Shown: positions 8,413-17,959 of the stretch, piece after piece
Position numbering within the stretch: the stretch's first letter is position 1
How the letters are laid out: each line of letters starts with the position of its first letter
Origin: CAIKMD01 sp963702925
GTDB taxonomy: Bacteria > Pseudomonadota > Alphaproteobacteria > ATCC43930 > CGMCC-115725
DNA: 64,000 nucleotides
Assembly (NCBI GenBank): GCA_963702925.1
Contig: OY969771.1
Coordinates: forward strand, 1,860,001 to 1,924,000
Direction: 5' to 3'
Made by a program: the position numbers and the translations under genes
Notes under the pieces: model-generated
Seen by the model: the letters and a program-made list of their open reading frames with translations, nothing else
The model's database searches: none
Told to the model about the DNA's origin: nothing

Positions 8413-9210
8413 ATGCGGCGGCGCTTGGCATTGCTGGTCCTGCTTCTGGCCGTGATCGCAGGCGGGCTGTGGAGCGAAACGCGCTGGCTTCGCAACACGA
8501 CGGCGCCCGTCATCGGCATCGTGCTGCTGCACGGCAAGCAAGGCGATCCGGCGCAGTTCGGACGCGGCCTTGCCACCGCCTTCGAGGCGGCCGGTTTTCC
8601 GGTCGACCGGCCCGAAATGTGCTGGTCGCAGCGGCGCATCTATGACGAGGCCTTCCTCGATTGCTTGAACGACATCGACGCCGCGTTCGCCAGGCTGCGG
8701 CAGCGTGGCGCGACTGCTTTCGTGATTGTCGGTCAAAGCCTCGGCGGCAGCGCGGCACTCGCCTATGGCGCGCGCCATGACGGTCTGAAGGGGATCATCG
8801 CCCTGGCGCCGGCGCCGGCGCCAGGCATCGCGCGACGGCCCGAGATCGCGCCCGAGATCGAGCGCGCCAACGCGCTCGTTGCCGCTGGCCATGGCGACGA
8901 CAAGGAAAGCTTCACCGATCTCAACGTGGCCGTGCGCTTCACGGTCGATACCACGGCAAGAATTTATCTGAGCTTCCTAGCCATCGACGGACCAGCGAAC
9001 CTGGTCGCGAATGCGGTTCACTTGAAGGCGCCGGTGCTGTGGGTTTCGGGCGTGCAGGATCCGACGCAAATGCCGCGCAGCTTGGGTTTCGACCGGGCGG
9101 CACCCTATGCGCTCAACCGCTATGTCGAGGTCGAAGCCGATCATTTCGGCACGCCAGCCGCCGCGCGCGACACGATGCTCGCCTGGCTCAAGGAAGTCGC
9201 CGGCCGCTAA
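8413..9210 (+). CDS. Alpha/beta hydrolase with N-terminal signal/anchor, unknown substrate
   Basis: The product is about 265 residues. A short basic start and hydrophobic segment (residues 3-18) act as signal or anchor. The hydrolase core has HG near LLHGKQGD, the nucleophile elbow GQSLGGS, and a probable catalytic His in EADHFGTP near the C-terminus. The family covers esterases and dienelactone-like hydrolases; the substrate is not predictable. The ATG at 8413 is preferred to the adjacent GTG at 8410. It is followed convergently by polA with only 7 bases between the stops. Confidence 0.75.
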   Translation: MRRRLALLVLLLAVIAGGLWSETRWLRNTTAPVIGIVLLHGKQGDPAQFGRGLATAFEAAGFPVDRPEMCWSQRRIYDEAFLDCLNDIDAAFARLRQRGATAFVIVGQSLGGSAALAYGARHDGLKGIIALAPAPAPGIARRPEIAPEIERANALVAAGHGDDKESFTDLNVAVRFTVDTTARIYLSFLAIDGPANLVANAVHLKAPVLWVSGVQDPTQMPRSLGFDRAAPYALNRYVEVEADHFGTPAAARDTMLAWLKEVAGR

Positions 9211-9217
9211 ACTTTTC

Positions 9218-12022
9218 TTAGTGCGCCTCTTCCCAGTTCTTCGCCGCGCCGGTTTCGACCACCAGCGGGACGGAGAGACTCAGCACCGGCGCACAGGCGC
9301 CTTCCATCACTTCCTTGGCCAGCTTGCGCACCGAATCGACTTCCGCCTCGGGCGCTTCGAAAACCAGCTCGTCGTGAACCTGCAGCAGCATGCGCGCGCG
9401 CAAGCCCGCATGCTCGAAGGTAGGACGAATGCGCCGCATCGCGCGCTTGATGATATCCGCCGCCGAGCCCTGCAAAGGCGCGTTGATCGCGGCACGTTCG
9501 GAAAAGCCGCGGCGCGCCGGATTGCTGTCCTTGATGCCTGGAATATAGACGCGCCGGCCGAAGAGCGTCTCGACATAGCCTTGCTCGCGTGCGAGCTGGC
9601 GCATGCGGTCCATATAGTCGCGGATGCCGGGAAAGCGCTGGAAATAGCGCTTGATGTAATCGGCGGCTTCGCCTTGCGGCACGCCGAGCTGCTGGCCCAG
9701 TCCGAAAGCGCTGATGCCGTAAATGATGCCGAAATTGATCGCCTTGGCGCGACGACGGGTTTCCGAATCCATTTTGGCCATGGGCACGCCGAAGACCTCG
9801 CTCGCGGTCATCGCGTGAATGTCGGCGCCGGCCTGGAACGCGCTCTTCAGGGCGTCGATCCCGGCGACATGCGCGGCGAGCCGCAATTCGATCTGGCTGT
9901 AATCAGCCGAAATCAAAAGATGGCCAGGCTCGGCGACGAAGGCGCGGCGAATCTTGCGGCCTTCCTCGGTGCGGATGGGAATGTTCTGGAGATTGGGATC
10001 GGTCGAGCTGAGCCTTCCGGTGGCGGCCCCGACCAGAGAAAAACTGGTGTGAACCCGTCCGGTCTTCGGGTTGATCTGCTCGATCAGCGCGTCGGCATAG
10101 GTGCTTTTGAGCTTCGCCAATTGCCGCCAATCGAGCACCCGGGCCGGCAGGTCATGGGTGAGTGCGAGTTCTTCGAGCACGCCCGCATCGGTGCCGTAAG
10201 CGCCGGTTTTCATCTTTTTGCCGCCTGGCAGGCCCAGCTCGTCGAACAGCACTTCGCCCAATTGCTTGGGCGAGCCGATATTGAAAGGATGGCCAGCGAG
10301 CTTGTGGATCGTGCGCTCCAGCTCCGCCATGCGCTCGGCAAAGTCGCGCGACAGCCGCGACAGCTCGTCGCGATCGACGCGAATGCCGGCGGCTTCCATC
10401 GCCGCCACGACCGGCACCAAAGGCCGCTCGACCGTCTCGTAAAAGGCAAGCAGGTGCTCGGACAAGAGCCGCGGCTTCAGCAAGCGATGAAGCCGCAAGG
10501 TGAAATCGGCATCCTCGCCGGAATAATCGCGCGCCTTATCCAAGGGAACGGCGGCGAAGCCGATGTGATTTTTGCCGGTGCCGGCCACGTCCTTATATTT
10601 GATCGTTTCGTGGCCGAAATGGAGCTGCGCCAATTCGTCGAGCCCGTGGCCGTGCTGCCCTGCCTCCAGGACGAAGGAGATCACCATGGTGCAATCGATC
10701 GGCGCGACCGTGATGCCGTAATTGGCGAGCACCGCGACGTCGTATTTGATGTTCTGGCCGATCTTGAGGACGCTTTCATCCTCGATCATCGGGCGCAGAC
10801 AAGTCAGCACCTCAGAAAGCGGAATCTGCTTGGGCGCATCGCCCTTGCCGGCAAGATCGAGCGCGCCATCGCCAGGCGTACGGTGACCGACGGGAATGTA
10901 ACAGGCGCGGCCTGGCGCCAGCGCCATCGAGATACCCACCAGCTCGGCCAAGGCGTGATCGAGCGAGGTCGTTTCGGTGTCGATCGCGAGATAACCCTGA
11001 TCGCGCGCCGCTTCGACCCAGCGATCGAGATCCGCGATGTCCTGGATCAATTCGTAATCCTGCTTGGCGTCGGCGAGGCTGGCCGCACTCGCCGGCCCCG
11101 CGCTCGGCGCCGACGTCGTTGCGCCTGACGAGGACTCGACGGCGCTCGTCGTGGTGCCATTGAGACGCGGGGCAAGCCGCGCCAAAAGCGAACGGAAATT
11201 CTGTTCCTTCAGGAAAGCCGTGACCTTGGCCGGGTCCATCGGCTTGACTTTCAGGTCTTCGAGCGGGCAAGGCAGCGGCACGTTGTCGTCGAGCTGCACG
11301 AGCTTTTTCGACATCAGCGCCTGCTGCGCGTGGTCTAGGAGGGCTTGGCGCCGTTTTGGCTGCTTGATCTCGTTGGCATGCGCCAAGACGCTTTCGACAT
11401 CGCCATATGCGATGATGAGTTCGGCCGCGGTCTTCGGGCCGATGCCGGGCACACCGGGCACGTTGTCGACGCTGTCGCCGATCAGCGCCTGAACCTCGAC
11501 CACCTTATCGGGGCCGACGCCGAATTTCTCGCGCACTTCCGCGTCGCCGATAGCCTTCAGCTTCATCGGATCGAGCATCGAGATGCGATCCGAAATGAGC
11601 TGCATCAGATCCTTGTCGGAAGAAACGATGGTGACAACCGCGCCCAAGGCGGCGGCTTTGCGCGCATAGGTCGCGATCAGATCGTCGGCTTCGTAATCCG
11701 GGCGCTCGATGCGGCAGATGCTGAAAGCGTCGGTCGCCTCGCGCACGATCTTGAACTGCGGCACGAGATCTTCCGGCGGATCGGGCCGGTGCGCCTTGTA
11801 TTGGTCGTAGATCCGGTTACGAAAGGTCGTGCGCGCGCTGTCGAACACGACCGCGATATGGTCGGCGTCGGTTTCCTGCAGCAGCTTCAGAATCATGCTG
11901 GAGAATCCCAGCACCGCGCCGACCGGCGTGCCGTCGGGCCGCGTTAGAGGCGGCATCGCGTGATAGGCGCGGAAGATGAACCCCGAGCCGTCGATCAAAT
12001 AAACGTGTTTGGGCGCGCTCAA
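9218..12022 (-). CDS. polA: DNA polymerase I
   Basis: This is a complete 934-residue polymerase. The N-terminal 5'-3' flap nuclease domain starts YLIDGSGFIFRAYHAM. The 3'-5' proofreading domain retains its acidic pair in LAIDTETTSL, so proofreading should be active. The polymerase domain has motif A (SADYSQIELRL), motif B (RRRAKAINFGIIYG) and motif C (VHDELVFE). It fills gaps in repair and removes RNA primers. A linker rich in Ala/Ser/Thr near residues 290-320 joins the nuclease and exonuclease domains. It starts 3 bases after a small zinc-finger gene on the same strand, so the two are probably one transcript. Confidence 0.97.
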   Translation of the reverse strand: MSAPKHVYLIDGSGFIFRAYHAMPPLTRPDGTPVGAVLGFSSMILKLLQETDADHIAVVFDSARTTFRNRIYDQYKAHRPDPPEDLVPQFKIVREATDAFSICRIERPDYEADDLIATYARKAAALGAVVTIVSSDKDLMQLISDRISMLDPMKLKAIGDAEVREKFGVGPDKVVEVQALIGDSVDNVPGVPGIGPKTAAELIIAYGDVESVLAHANEIKQPKRRQALLDHAQQALMSKKLVQLDDNVPLPCPLEDLKVKPMDPAKVTAFLKEQNFRSLLARLAPRLNGTTTSAVESSSGATTSAPSAGPASAASLADAKQDYELIQDIADLDRWVEAARDQGYLAIDTETTSLDHALAELVGISMALAPGRACYIPVGHRTPGDGALDLAGKGDAPKQIPLSEVLTCLRPMIEDESVLKIGQNIKYDVAVLANYGITVAPIDCTMVISFVLEAGQHGHGLDELAQLHFGHETIKYKDVAGTGKNHIGFAAVPLDKARDYSGEDADFTLRLHRLLKPRLLSEHLLAFYETVERPLVPVVAAMEAAGIRVDRDELSRLSRDFAERMAELERTIHKLAGHPFNIGSPKQLGEVLFDELGLPGGKKMKTGAYGTDAGVLEELALTHDLPARVLDWRQLAKLKSTYADALIEQINPKTGRVHTSFSLVGAATGRLSSTDPNLQNIPIRTEEGRKIRRAFVAEPGHLLISADYSQIELRLAAHVAGIDALKSAFQAGADIHAMTASEVFGVPMAKMDSETRRRAKAINFGIIYGISAFGLGQQLGVPQGEAADYIKRYFQRFPGIRDYMDRMRQLAREQGYVETLFGRRVYIPGIKDSNPARRGFSERAAINAPLQGSAADIIKRAMRRIRPTFEHAGLRARMLLQVHDELVFEAPEAEVDSVRKLAKEVMEGACAPVLSLSVPLVVETGAAKNWEEAH

Positions 12023-12025
12023 ATC

Positions 12026-12235
12026 TCAGGGTGCCGGCGGCGTGCGCGGCGGCGGCGAAGTTTCCGCGCCGGATTCGGGCGCCTTTCCGCGGATAAAAAG
12101 CCGCGAGCAATAAGGGCACTCGACCTTTCCCTCGACAGAAAGGTTGAGATAAACCCGTGGATGGCCCAAAGGACCCCCGCCGCCATTGCAAGCGACGATG
12201 TTTTCACCGACATAGATGGTTTCGAATGGCTGCAT
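12026..12235 (-). CDS. Small zinc-finger (zf-CHCC, NDUFS6-like) protein
   Basis: The 69-residue protein has four likely metal ligands in order: Cys in VACNGG, His in GHPRVYLNL, and the two Cys of CPYCSRLF. This Cys-His-Cys-Cys pattern is that of the zf-CHCC family related to the NDUFS6 subunit of respiratory complex I; alphaproteobacterial copies are commonly encoded alone. The tail is Pro-rich. The frame is open upstream to 12289, but the ATG at 12235 starts the conserved part. It is transcribed toward polA with a 3-base gap. Confidence 0.8.
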   Translation of the reverse strand: MQPFETIYVGENIVACNGGGGPLGHPRVYLNLSVEGKVECPYCSRLFIRGKAPESGAETSPPPRTPPAP

Positions 12236-12288
12236 CGCTCGTTGACCCCGCTGCGGCGCGGATGATACCCATTGCGCCGGTACAATCA

Positions 12289-13278
12289 ATGACCACTTCC
12301 CCGCTTCCCTTGGAAACCTCCCACAACGATCCGACCCCGCCCGCGCTTGCGGTCGAGTTGCAAGGGCTGAAAAAGATCTATGGCGGGCGCGGCAAGACCG
12401 GCGGGCTGGTGGCGCTCAACGGCATCGATCTGGCGATTCCACGCGGATCGATCTTCGGCCTGCTCGGACCCAACGGTGCGGGCAAATCGACCTTGATCAA
12501 CATTCTCGCCGGGCTGGTGATCAAAAGCGCGGGCGTGGTCCGCATCTGGGATATCGATATCGACGCCGAGCCGCGCCAATCGCGCGCCGCCATCGGTATC
12601 GTACCGCAGGAGATTACGCTCGACTTCTTCTTCACGCCGCGCGAGCTGTTGGAGATGCAGGCCGGGTTCTACGGCGTTCCCAAGCGCGAGCGCCGAACGG
12701 CGGAGATCCTCGACATGGTGGCGCTCTCGGACAAAGCGGATTCGGCCGCGCGTTCGCTGTCGGGCGGAATGCGCCGCCGACTGATGGTCGCCAAGGCGAT
12801 GGTACACAACCCGCCCGTGCTGGTGCTGGACGAACCGACGGCCGGCGTCGATGTCGAATTGCGGCAGCAGCTCTGGATCATGGTCCGCGATCTGCAATCG
12901 CGCGGCGTAACGATCCTGCTGACGACACATTATCTCGAAGAAGCCGAACAATTATGCGACCGCATTGCGATCATCGATCACGGCCGTCTGGTCGCCTGCG
13001 ACACCAAGGAGGCGTTGTTGCGCCTGGTGGATGACAAGAGCATGAGCCTCGTCTTGGTAGAGCCGATTGCGACCTTGCCGCCCGCGCTGGCCGCGCATGG
13101 CCTGACGCTCGCCGCGCCGGGGCGCCTAGCGCTGCGCTACACGCCGAGCCGCACGGAGTTGGCAACCGTGTTCCGTGCGATCGCCGACGCGGGGTTCACT
13201 ATCCGCGACGTCTCCAGTCAGGAGGCCGATCTTGAGGAAATCTTTCTGCAACTGACCCGGTCGGCTCCGGGGCGCTAA
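12289..13278 (+). CDS. ABC transporter ATP-binding protein, ABC-2/drug-exporter type
   Basis: The 329-residue ATPase has Walker A GPNGAGKST, signature LSGGMRRRL, Walker B VLVLDEPTAGVD and the switch His in LLTTHYLEEAEQL. A C-terminal accessory region of about 80 residues is typical of ABC-2 (CcmA/DrrA-like) exporter ATPases. No permease gene is adjacent: upstream is the divergent zinc-finger gene 53 bases away, and downstream a hydrolase whose ATG overlaps its stop (TAATG). The membrane partner must be encoded elsewhere. Confidence 0.9.
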   Translation: MTTSPLPLETSHNDPTPPALAVELQGLKKIYGGRGKTGGLVALNGIDLAIPRGSIFGLLGPNGAGKSTLINILAGLVIKSAGVVRIWDIDIDAEPRQSRAAIGIVPQEITLDFFFTPRELLEMQAGFYGVPKRERRTAEILDMVALSDKADSAARSLSGGMRRRLMVAKAMVHNPPVLVLDEPTAGVDVELRQQLWIMVRDLQSRGVTILLTTHYLEEAEQLCDRIAIIDHGRLVACDTKEALLRLVDDKSMSLVLVEPIATLPPALAAHGLTLAAPGRLALRYTPSRTELATVFRAIADAGFTIRDVSSQEADLEEIFLQLTRSAPGR

Positions 13279-14294
13279 TGAATGCGCCGCGCCGTCTTGT
13301 TGCAAGCTTGGCCTTGGCTGCTCTGCTCGGTGCCTGCGCCGCGGGGGACGCTGATTTGCCAACGATCGCGCCGGGCCCGGTGACGCCCCATCTCACCACC
13401 GAAGCCTTCATCGCCAATGACGGAACGGCGCTGCCGATGCGGAGCTGGCTCCCTGATGGAAGCGTCAAGGCGGTGATCTTGGCGGTGCACGGCTTCAACG
13501 ACTATTCGCATTCCTTTGCCGGTGCCGGCGAAGCATGGTCCAAGAGCGGCATTGCGACTTACGCCTATGACCAGCGCGGCTTCGGCGCGGCACCGCAGCC
13601 CGGGTCCTGGGCAGGCACGTATTTGCTCGATGCTGATTTGGCAGCGGTGACGCGCCTTTTGCACACGCGCTATCCAGGCGCGCCGCTTTACCTGCTCGGC
13701 GACAGTATGGGTGGCGCGGTCGTCATCACCGGCGAAGCAGGCGTCGCCGGCGCCGAAAAGCCGCAAGTCGACGGCATCATCCTGGTGGCTCCCGCCGTTT
13801 GGGGCAGACAGACTTTGAATATTTTCGAGCGCGCGACGCTGTGGACCCTGAACAAGGTCGCGCCGCGCTGGACCTTTACCGGCGAAAGCCTCGGCATCTG
13901 GCCGTCGGACAATATCGAAATGCTGCGCGAGTTGTCGCGCGACCCGCTGGTGATCAAAGCGACGCGTGTGAGCACGATATCGGGTCTCGTCGATCTGATG
14001 AGCGAAGCCTATGCCGCCGCGCCGCAGATGGGACAAAGGATGCTGCTGCTTTACGGTGCCAAGGACGAAATCGTGCCGGCCCGGCCGGTGCGGAAATTCG
14101 TCGCCGCCTTGCCGGCGGCAGCGCCGGGGCAACGCGTGCTCGCCTATTACGACAAGGGCTACCACATGCTGCTGCGCGACCTCGAAGGTTCCGTGGTTCA
14201 GCGCGACGTCGAAAGCTGGATCTTCACGCCCGACGCGCCCCTGCCGTCGGGCGCCGACCGCTGCGGCACCGAAACCTTGCTGCCGAAGAGCTAA
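13278..14294 (+). CDS. Lipoprotein alpha/beta hydrolase (lysophospholipase/monoglyceride lipase-like)
   Basis: The 338-residue protein has a signal peptide ending in the lipobox LLGAC (Cys at about residue 20), so it is probably membrane-anchored. The hydrolase part has VHGFNDYSHSF, a nucleophile elbow LGDSMGGA, an Asp near YGAKDEIVPA, and His in KGYHMLLRD, matching the serine-aspartate-histidine triad of the monoglyceride lipase/PldB family. Its start overlaps the ABC ATPase stop by one base, so the two are translationally coupled. A joint role in lipid handling is inference. Confidence 0.83.
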   Translation: MNAPRRLVASLALAALLGACAAGDADLPTIAPGPVTPHLTTEAFIANDGTALPMRSWLPDGSVKAVILAVHGFNDYSHSFAGAGEAWSKSGIATYAYDQRGFGAAPQPGSWAGTYLLDADLAAVTRLLHTRYPGAPLYLLGDSMGGAVVITGEAGVAGAEKPQVDGIILVAPAVWGRQTLNIFERATLWTLNKVAPRWTFTGESLGIWPSDNIEMLRELSRDPLVIKATRVSTISGLVDLMSEAYAAAPQMGQRMLLLYGAKDEIVPARPVRKFVAALPAAAPGQRVLAYYDKGYHMLLRDLEGSVVQRDVESWIFTPDAPLPSGADRCGTETLLPKS

Positions 14295-14401
14295 GCGTCG
14301 CGGCGACATTGGATCGCCGACGCGCGGGACGCGAATCCGCTTTACCGCATGGGGCGTCAGTGGTTTGCTCTGGTCCTTGCGATGAACAGGGAGAGCGCAC
14401 G

Positions 14402-15436
14402 GTGCCCACGCTGTTGCCCACGACCTTGGTGGGGAGCTATCCGCAACCCGATTGGCTGATCGACCGGAAAAGGCTGAGCGAGCTGGCCCCGCCACGGGTA
14501 CGCTTTCGCGATCTGTGGCGGGTCGCACCGGAATTTCTCGAACAGGCGCAAGACGACGCGACGCTGATCGCCATTCGCGCGCAGGAACGGGCCGGCATCG
14601 ACATCGTGACCGATGGCGAGATGCGCCGCGAAAGCTATTCCAACCGCTTCGCCACGGCACTCGAGGGTGTCGACATCGACAATCCGGGACAAGCGCCGAC
14701 CCGCACGCCGGGCAAGACGCAGCCGGTGCCGCGAGTCGTCGGCCCGATCCGGCGCAAGCACGCCGTGGAGGCGCGCGACGTGCGCTTCCTCCGCGCCAAC
14801 ACCGACCGGGCGATCAAGATCACCGTGCCCGGCCCCTTCACCATGTCGATGCAAACTCAGGACGACTACTACAAGGACGAAACGAAGCTGGCGCTCGATT
14901 ACGCCGCCGCGGTCAACGAGGAGATCAAGGACCTGTTCGCGGCGGGCGCCGACGTGGTTCAGATCGACGAGCCCTACATGCAGGCGCGCCCCGACAAGGC
15001 CGCGGAATTCGGCGTTGCCGCGCTCAATCGCGCGCTCGCCGGCGTCACCGGCGCGACCGCCGTGCATCTCTGCTTCGGCTACGCCGCCTTCGTCAAGCAA
15101 CGGCCCGCGGGCTATTCCTTCCTGCCCGAGCTCGAAAAATCGGCGGCGCGTCAGATTTCGATCGAAACCGCGCAATCGCATCTCGATTGCGCCGTGCTCG
15201 AGAAACTTTCCGGCAAGAGCATCATGCTCGGCGTGATCGATCTTGCCGATTTGACCGTGGAGACGCCCGAAACCGTCGCCGCGCGCATCCGCCGCGCGCT
15301 GCCCCATGTCGCGCCCGAGCGGCTGATCATCGCGCCCGATTGCGGCATGAAATACCTGCCGCGCGAGGTGGCGTTCGGCAAGCTCAGCGCGATGGTCGAA
15401 GGGACGAAGATCGTGCGCCGCGAGATCGTGCGCTGA
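14402..15436 (+). CDS. Short MetE-type (cobalamin-independent) methionine synthase family protein
   Basis: The 344-residue protein contains only the catalytic C-terminal barrel of MetE. Zinc ligands appear as HLC in VHLCFGY, a Glu after it, and Cys in PDCGMKYLP. The N-terminal folate-binding half of full MetE is absent. Such core proteins transfer methyl or alkyl groups, and some use methylcobalamin as donor; which donor or acceptor applies here is unknown. The GTG at 14402 is chosen because AGGGAGA precedes it by about 8 bases and VGSYP follows at the normal distance from the start. It converges on the next gene with one base between stops. Confidence 0.8.
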   Translation: MPTLLPTTLVGSYPQPDWLIDRKRLSELAPPRVRFRDLWRVAPEFLEQAQDDATLIAIRAQERAGIDIVTDGEMRRESYSNRFATALEGVDIDNPGQAPTRTPGKTQPVPRVVGPIRRKHAVEARDVRFLRANTDRAIKITVPGPFTMSMQTQDDYYKDETKLALDYAAAVNEEIKDLFAAGADVVQIDEPYMQARPDKAAEFGVAALNRALAGVTGATAVHLCFGYAAFVKQRPAGYSFLPELEKSAARQISIETAQSHLDCAVLEKLSGKSIMLGVIDLADLTVETPETVAARIRRALPHVAPERLIIAPDCGMKYLPREVAFGKLSAMVEGTKIVRREIVR

Positions 15437-15437
15437 G

Positions 15438-16277
15438 TCAGGCCTTGCGCCCGACCGCGCACCAATACGGGACCGCTGACGAAAAGCGGATATCGACAAG
15501 CCCTGCGCGCTCCATGATCGCCCGAATCTCGGCCTGTGTCATGCGATGTTCGAGGCGCGTGCCGAAGCGGTCGAGCGCATCGGTACGCATGCTGTAATAG
15601 CTGCGCCAGCGATAGGCGCTGAGCGGCCAGTTGGCGACCTCGGCCCCGAAACGCTCGGCAAGACGCGCGGATCGTGCCAAGGGCCAATACACGAGCGCCG
15701 CGAGAATTTCCGCGAGAATCGATTTGAGCTTGAACGGTGCCTGCGAAACCGCTTTGCGCAGCACGTCGCTCGCACGCCACAGCAGACGGAACCAAATCGG
15801 GCGGTTGTCGAAGGCATAATAGATATAGACGAGCATCGGCGCGCCTTGCTTCAACTTTCTGACACAAGACGCAAGCCCAGAGGCCGGATCGGGCAAGTGA
15901 TGGAGAACGCCGAGACTGTAGCCGAAATCCATACTGGCATCGGCAAGCGGCATGCGGTCGAGCGGCGCTTCGTGGAAGCTGCAATTGGGCAGGCGCGCCA
16001 AGCGGCGGCGAGCCACGTCGAGCGCGGCGGCGCTGGCATCGACGCAATGGAGATGGCCGACCCGAGGCGCGGCAAGCTCGGCCCAGCGGCCGCTGCCGCA
16101 GCCCGCATCGAATCCTTGCGCGTCGGCCGGCAGCGCATCCCAAGGGAAAACCGCGAAATATTCCGCGAACATCCGCGCCATCTCGGCGCGCGCGACGCCG
16201 CTCTGATCGAAGCGCTGCCACTCCGCGCCGAAGTCGCGGACGGTCTCATGATCGACATTTCCGGGCGTGCTCGCCAT
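15438..16277 (-). CDS. SAM-dependent class I methyltransferase
   Basis: The 279-residue protein has glycine-rich motif I, FDAGCGSGRW, near residue 57, followed by VDAS (acidic end of beta 2) and a motif resembling GVLHHLPD. These define a Rossmann-fold methyltransferase of the UbiE/Methyltransf_11 type. The C-terminal 110 residues (aromatic-rich, YYAFDNRPIW and similar) are not typical of small-molecule ring methyltransferases, and the substrate is unknown. It lies alone between convergent metE-like and the kinase gene upstream. Confidence 0.8.
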   Translation of the reverse strand: MASTPGNVDHETVRDFGAEWQRFDQSGVARAEMARMFAEYFAVFPWDALPADAQGFDAGCGSGRWAELAAPRVGHLHCVDASAAALDVARRRLARLPNCSFHEAPLDRMPLADASMDFGYSLGVLHHLPDPASGLASCVRKLKQGAPMLVYIYYAFDNRPIWFRLLWRASDVLRKAVSQAPFKLKSILAEILAALVYWPLARSARLAERFGAEVANWPLSAYRWRSYYSMRTDALDRFGTRLEHRMTQAEIRAIMERAGLVDIRFSSAVPYWCAVGRKA

Positions 16278-16372
16278 GGCAGACCCACTATAGGAGATGG
16301 ACGCCTTGGTTGCCCGGGGTGATTTACAGTGGAGCTTCCAGCGGCGGCACTGAAAGCCGGTCAGCCTCGTCG

Positions 16373-17959
16373 CTAGGAAGCCGCGGAAATCGCCTCCGAC
16401 AGAACCAATGCCTTGGGAAAGACAAGCGTGACCCGCGAGCCTTCGCCGGGCTTGCTGTCGATCGCGATCTGACCGCCATGTTGCTCGATCAGGCGTTTGA
16501 CGAGGCTCAAGCCGATACCCAACCCTTCATATTTTCGTGCCAACCGGCTATCGACCTGACGGAATGGTTCGACCGCGATTTCGCTTTCCTCCGCCGTCAT
16601 GCCGATGCCGCGGTCGGTGACGCTGAGCCGCAGTTCGCCCGAGGATTCTCGGCGGCAGCTTACGGTGACAGGTGTATCCGGCGCGCTGAACTTCAACGCA
16701 TTGGAAAGGAGATGGATCAACATCTGCGTGACGGCCCGCACATCGACACTCGCAAGAGTCGGGAATTGCCAATCGGCCATCACGATCTCGCGGTTTTTTG
16801 CGAGATCGCTCGCGCCGACGATCGTAACGGCGGTGTTCGCCAACTTGCGCAGATCGGCCGGCTCGAGATTGACCGGATAACTGTCCGAGGCGAGCTTCGC
16901 CATGTCGAGCACATTCATGACGAGATCCAGCATGTGCCGACCGGCCTGAAGGATATCGGCCGCGAATTCCTTGTACCGGTTCTCGCCGATGGGACCGAGA
17001 ATCTCGTGGGCTATGATTTCACTGAAGCCGATGACGGCATTGAGCGGCGTGCGCAACTCGTGGTTCATCCCCGCCAGAAGCGCGGTTTTCATCGCATCGG
17101 CGCTTTCTGCCGCGCGGCGGGCAGCGATGAGCGCCGCCTCGGCGCGCTTGCGTTCGGTGATATCCTGGATCGAGCCTTGGATCGTCATTCGCCCCGTGGC
17201 ATCGACGACGACTTCGCCGCGCAGATCGACGCTGCGTACATAATTGCCATTGGGCGCAACCGTGAAATCCTGCTGCAGCGGCGTGACGGCTTTCAGCGCG
17301 GCACGCACCGACTTTATGAGTTTGCGCCGCTCGGCCGTCGGAATTCGCCTGAGAGCGGTGCGCAGCCTCACCCGATTGCCGCCGCGAACCACGCCAAAGA
17401 TTCGCCACAACTCATTCGAGCCTTCGAGCGTCTCGGCGCCGACCCGCCATACGAAACTTCCCAAGGAAGCGATACGCTGTGCTTCGGCGAGACGCCGCTC
17501 GCTCTCGCCCAGGCGGCGCAAGGTTTCATCGGCACGCAACATGTAGCGCAACCGCTGCACGAAAATTGTCCAGTTGATTGGCTTGCTGATGAAGTCCGTC
17601 GCGCCGACGTCATAGGCGCGCTCGATCGAAGCCATGTCGCCGAGGCTGGTGGCCAACACGATCGGCGCGCGCCGTCCGGCCTTGGTCTTGCGCAATATTT
17701 CGCATGCCGTAAAGCCGTCCATCACCGGCATCACGATATCCAACACCATGATGGCGGGCCGCCAGCGTTCGAAAGCGGCGATCGCAGCAACGCCGTCTTC
17801 GGCTTCGACCACGTCGAATCCGGCGGCCTCAAGCGCTTTGCGAAAGAGCAGGCGCTCGAAGTAATCGTCGTCCGCAACGAGGACGATCGGGCCTTTACCG
17901 CGCGCCGGGCCCGAGCCCGGCGGCGCCTCGAATTCGATCGCGTCGTTGGCGCTTGTCAC
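16373..17959 (-). CDS. Receiver-PAS-histidine kinase hybrid
   Basis: The 528-residue soluble protein has an N-terminal receiver with Asp74 in MVLDIVMPVMDG. A coiled/PAS region (about 150-270) ends in GSIQDITERKRAE. The HisKA box is MNHELRTPLNAV near residue 300, and the HATPase motifs are LSNALKFS, DRGIGM and GLGIGLSLVKRL. No membrane segment is present. It starts within the last 4 bases of the upstream receiver-Hpt gene, so it belongs to the same operon. A receiver at its N-terminus beside an Hpt protein suggests it is fed by that phosphotransfer domain and then signals onward (inference). Confidence 0.9.
   Translation of the reverse strand: MTSANDAIEFEAPPGSGPARGKGPIVLVADDDYFERLLFRKALEAAGFDVVEAEDGVAAIAAFERWRPAIMVLDIVMPVMDGFTACEILRKTKAGRRAPIVLATSLGDMASIERAYDVGATDFISKPINWTIFVQRLRYMLRADETLRRLGESERRLAEAQRIASLGSFVWRVGAETLEGSNELWRIFGVVRGGNRVRLRTALRRIPTAERRKLIKSVRAALKAVTPLQQDFTVAPNGNYVRSVDLRGEVVVDATGRMTIQGSIQDITERKRAEAALIAARRAAESADAMKTALLAGMNHELRTPLNAVIGFSEIIAHEILGPIGENRYKEFAADILQAGRHMLDLVMNVLDMAKLASDSYPVNLEPADLRKLANTAVTIVGASDLAKNREIVMADWQFPTLASVDVRAVTQMLIHLLSNALKFSAPDTPVTVSCRRESSGELRLSVTDRGIGMTAEESEIAVEPFRQVDSRLARKYEGLGIGLSLVKRLIEQHGGQIAIDSKPGEGSRVTLVFPKALVLSEAISAAS

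Noticed and set aside
9107..11128. A 673-codon open frame on the plus strand opposite polA
   Set aside because: It has no recognisable domain, is Arg/His-rich, and lies fully antisense to clear polA motifs. Such long antisense frames are common in GC-rich genes.
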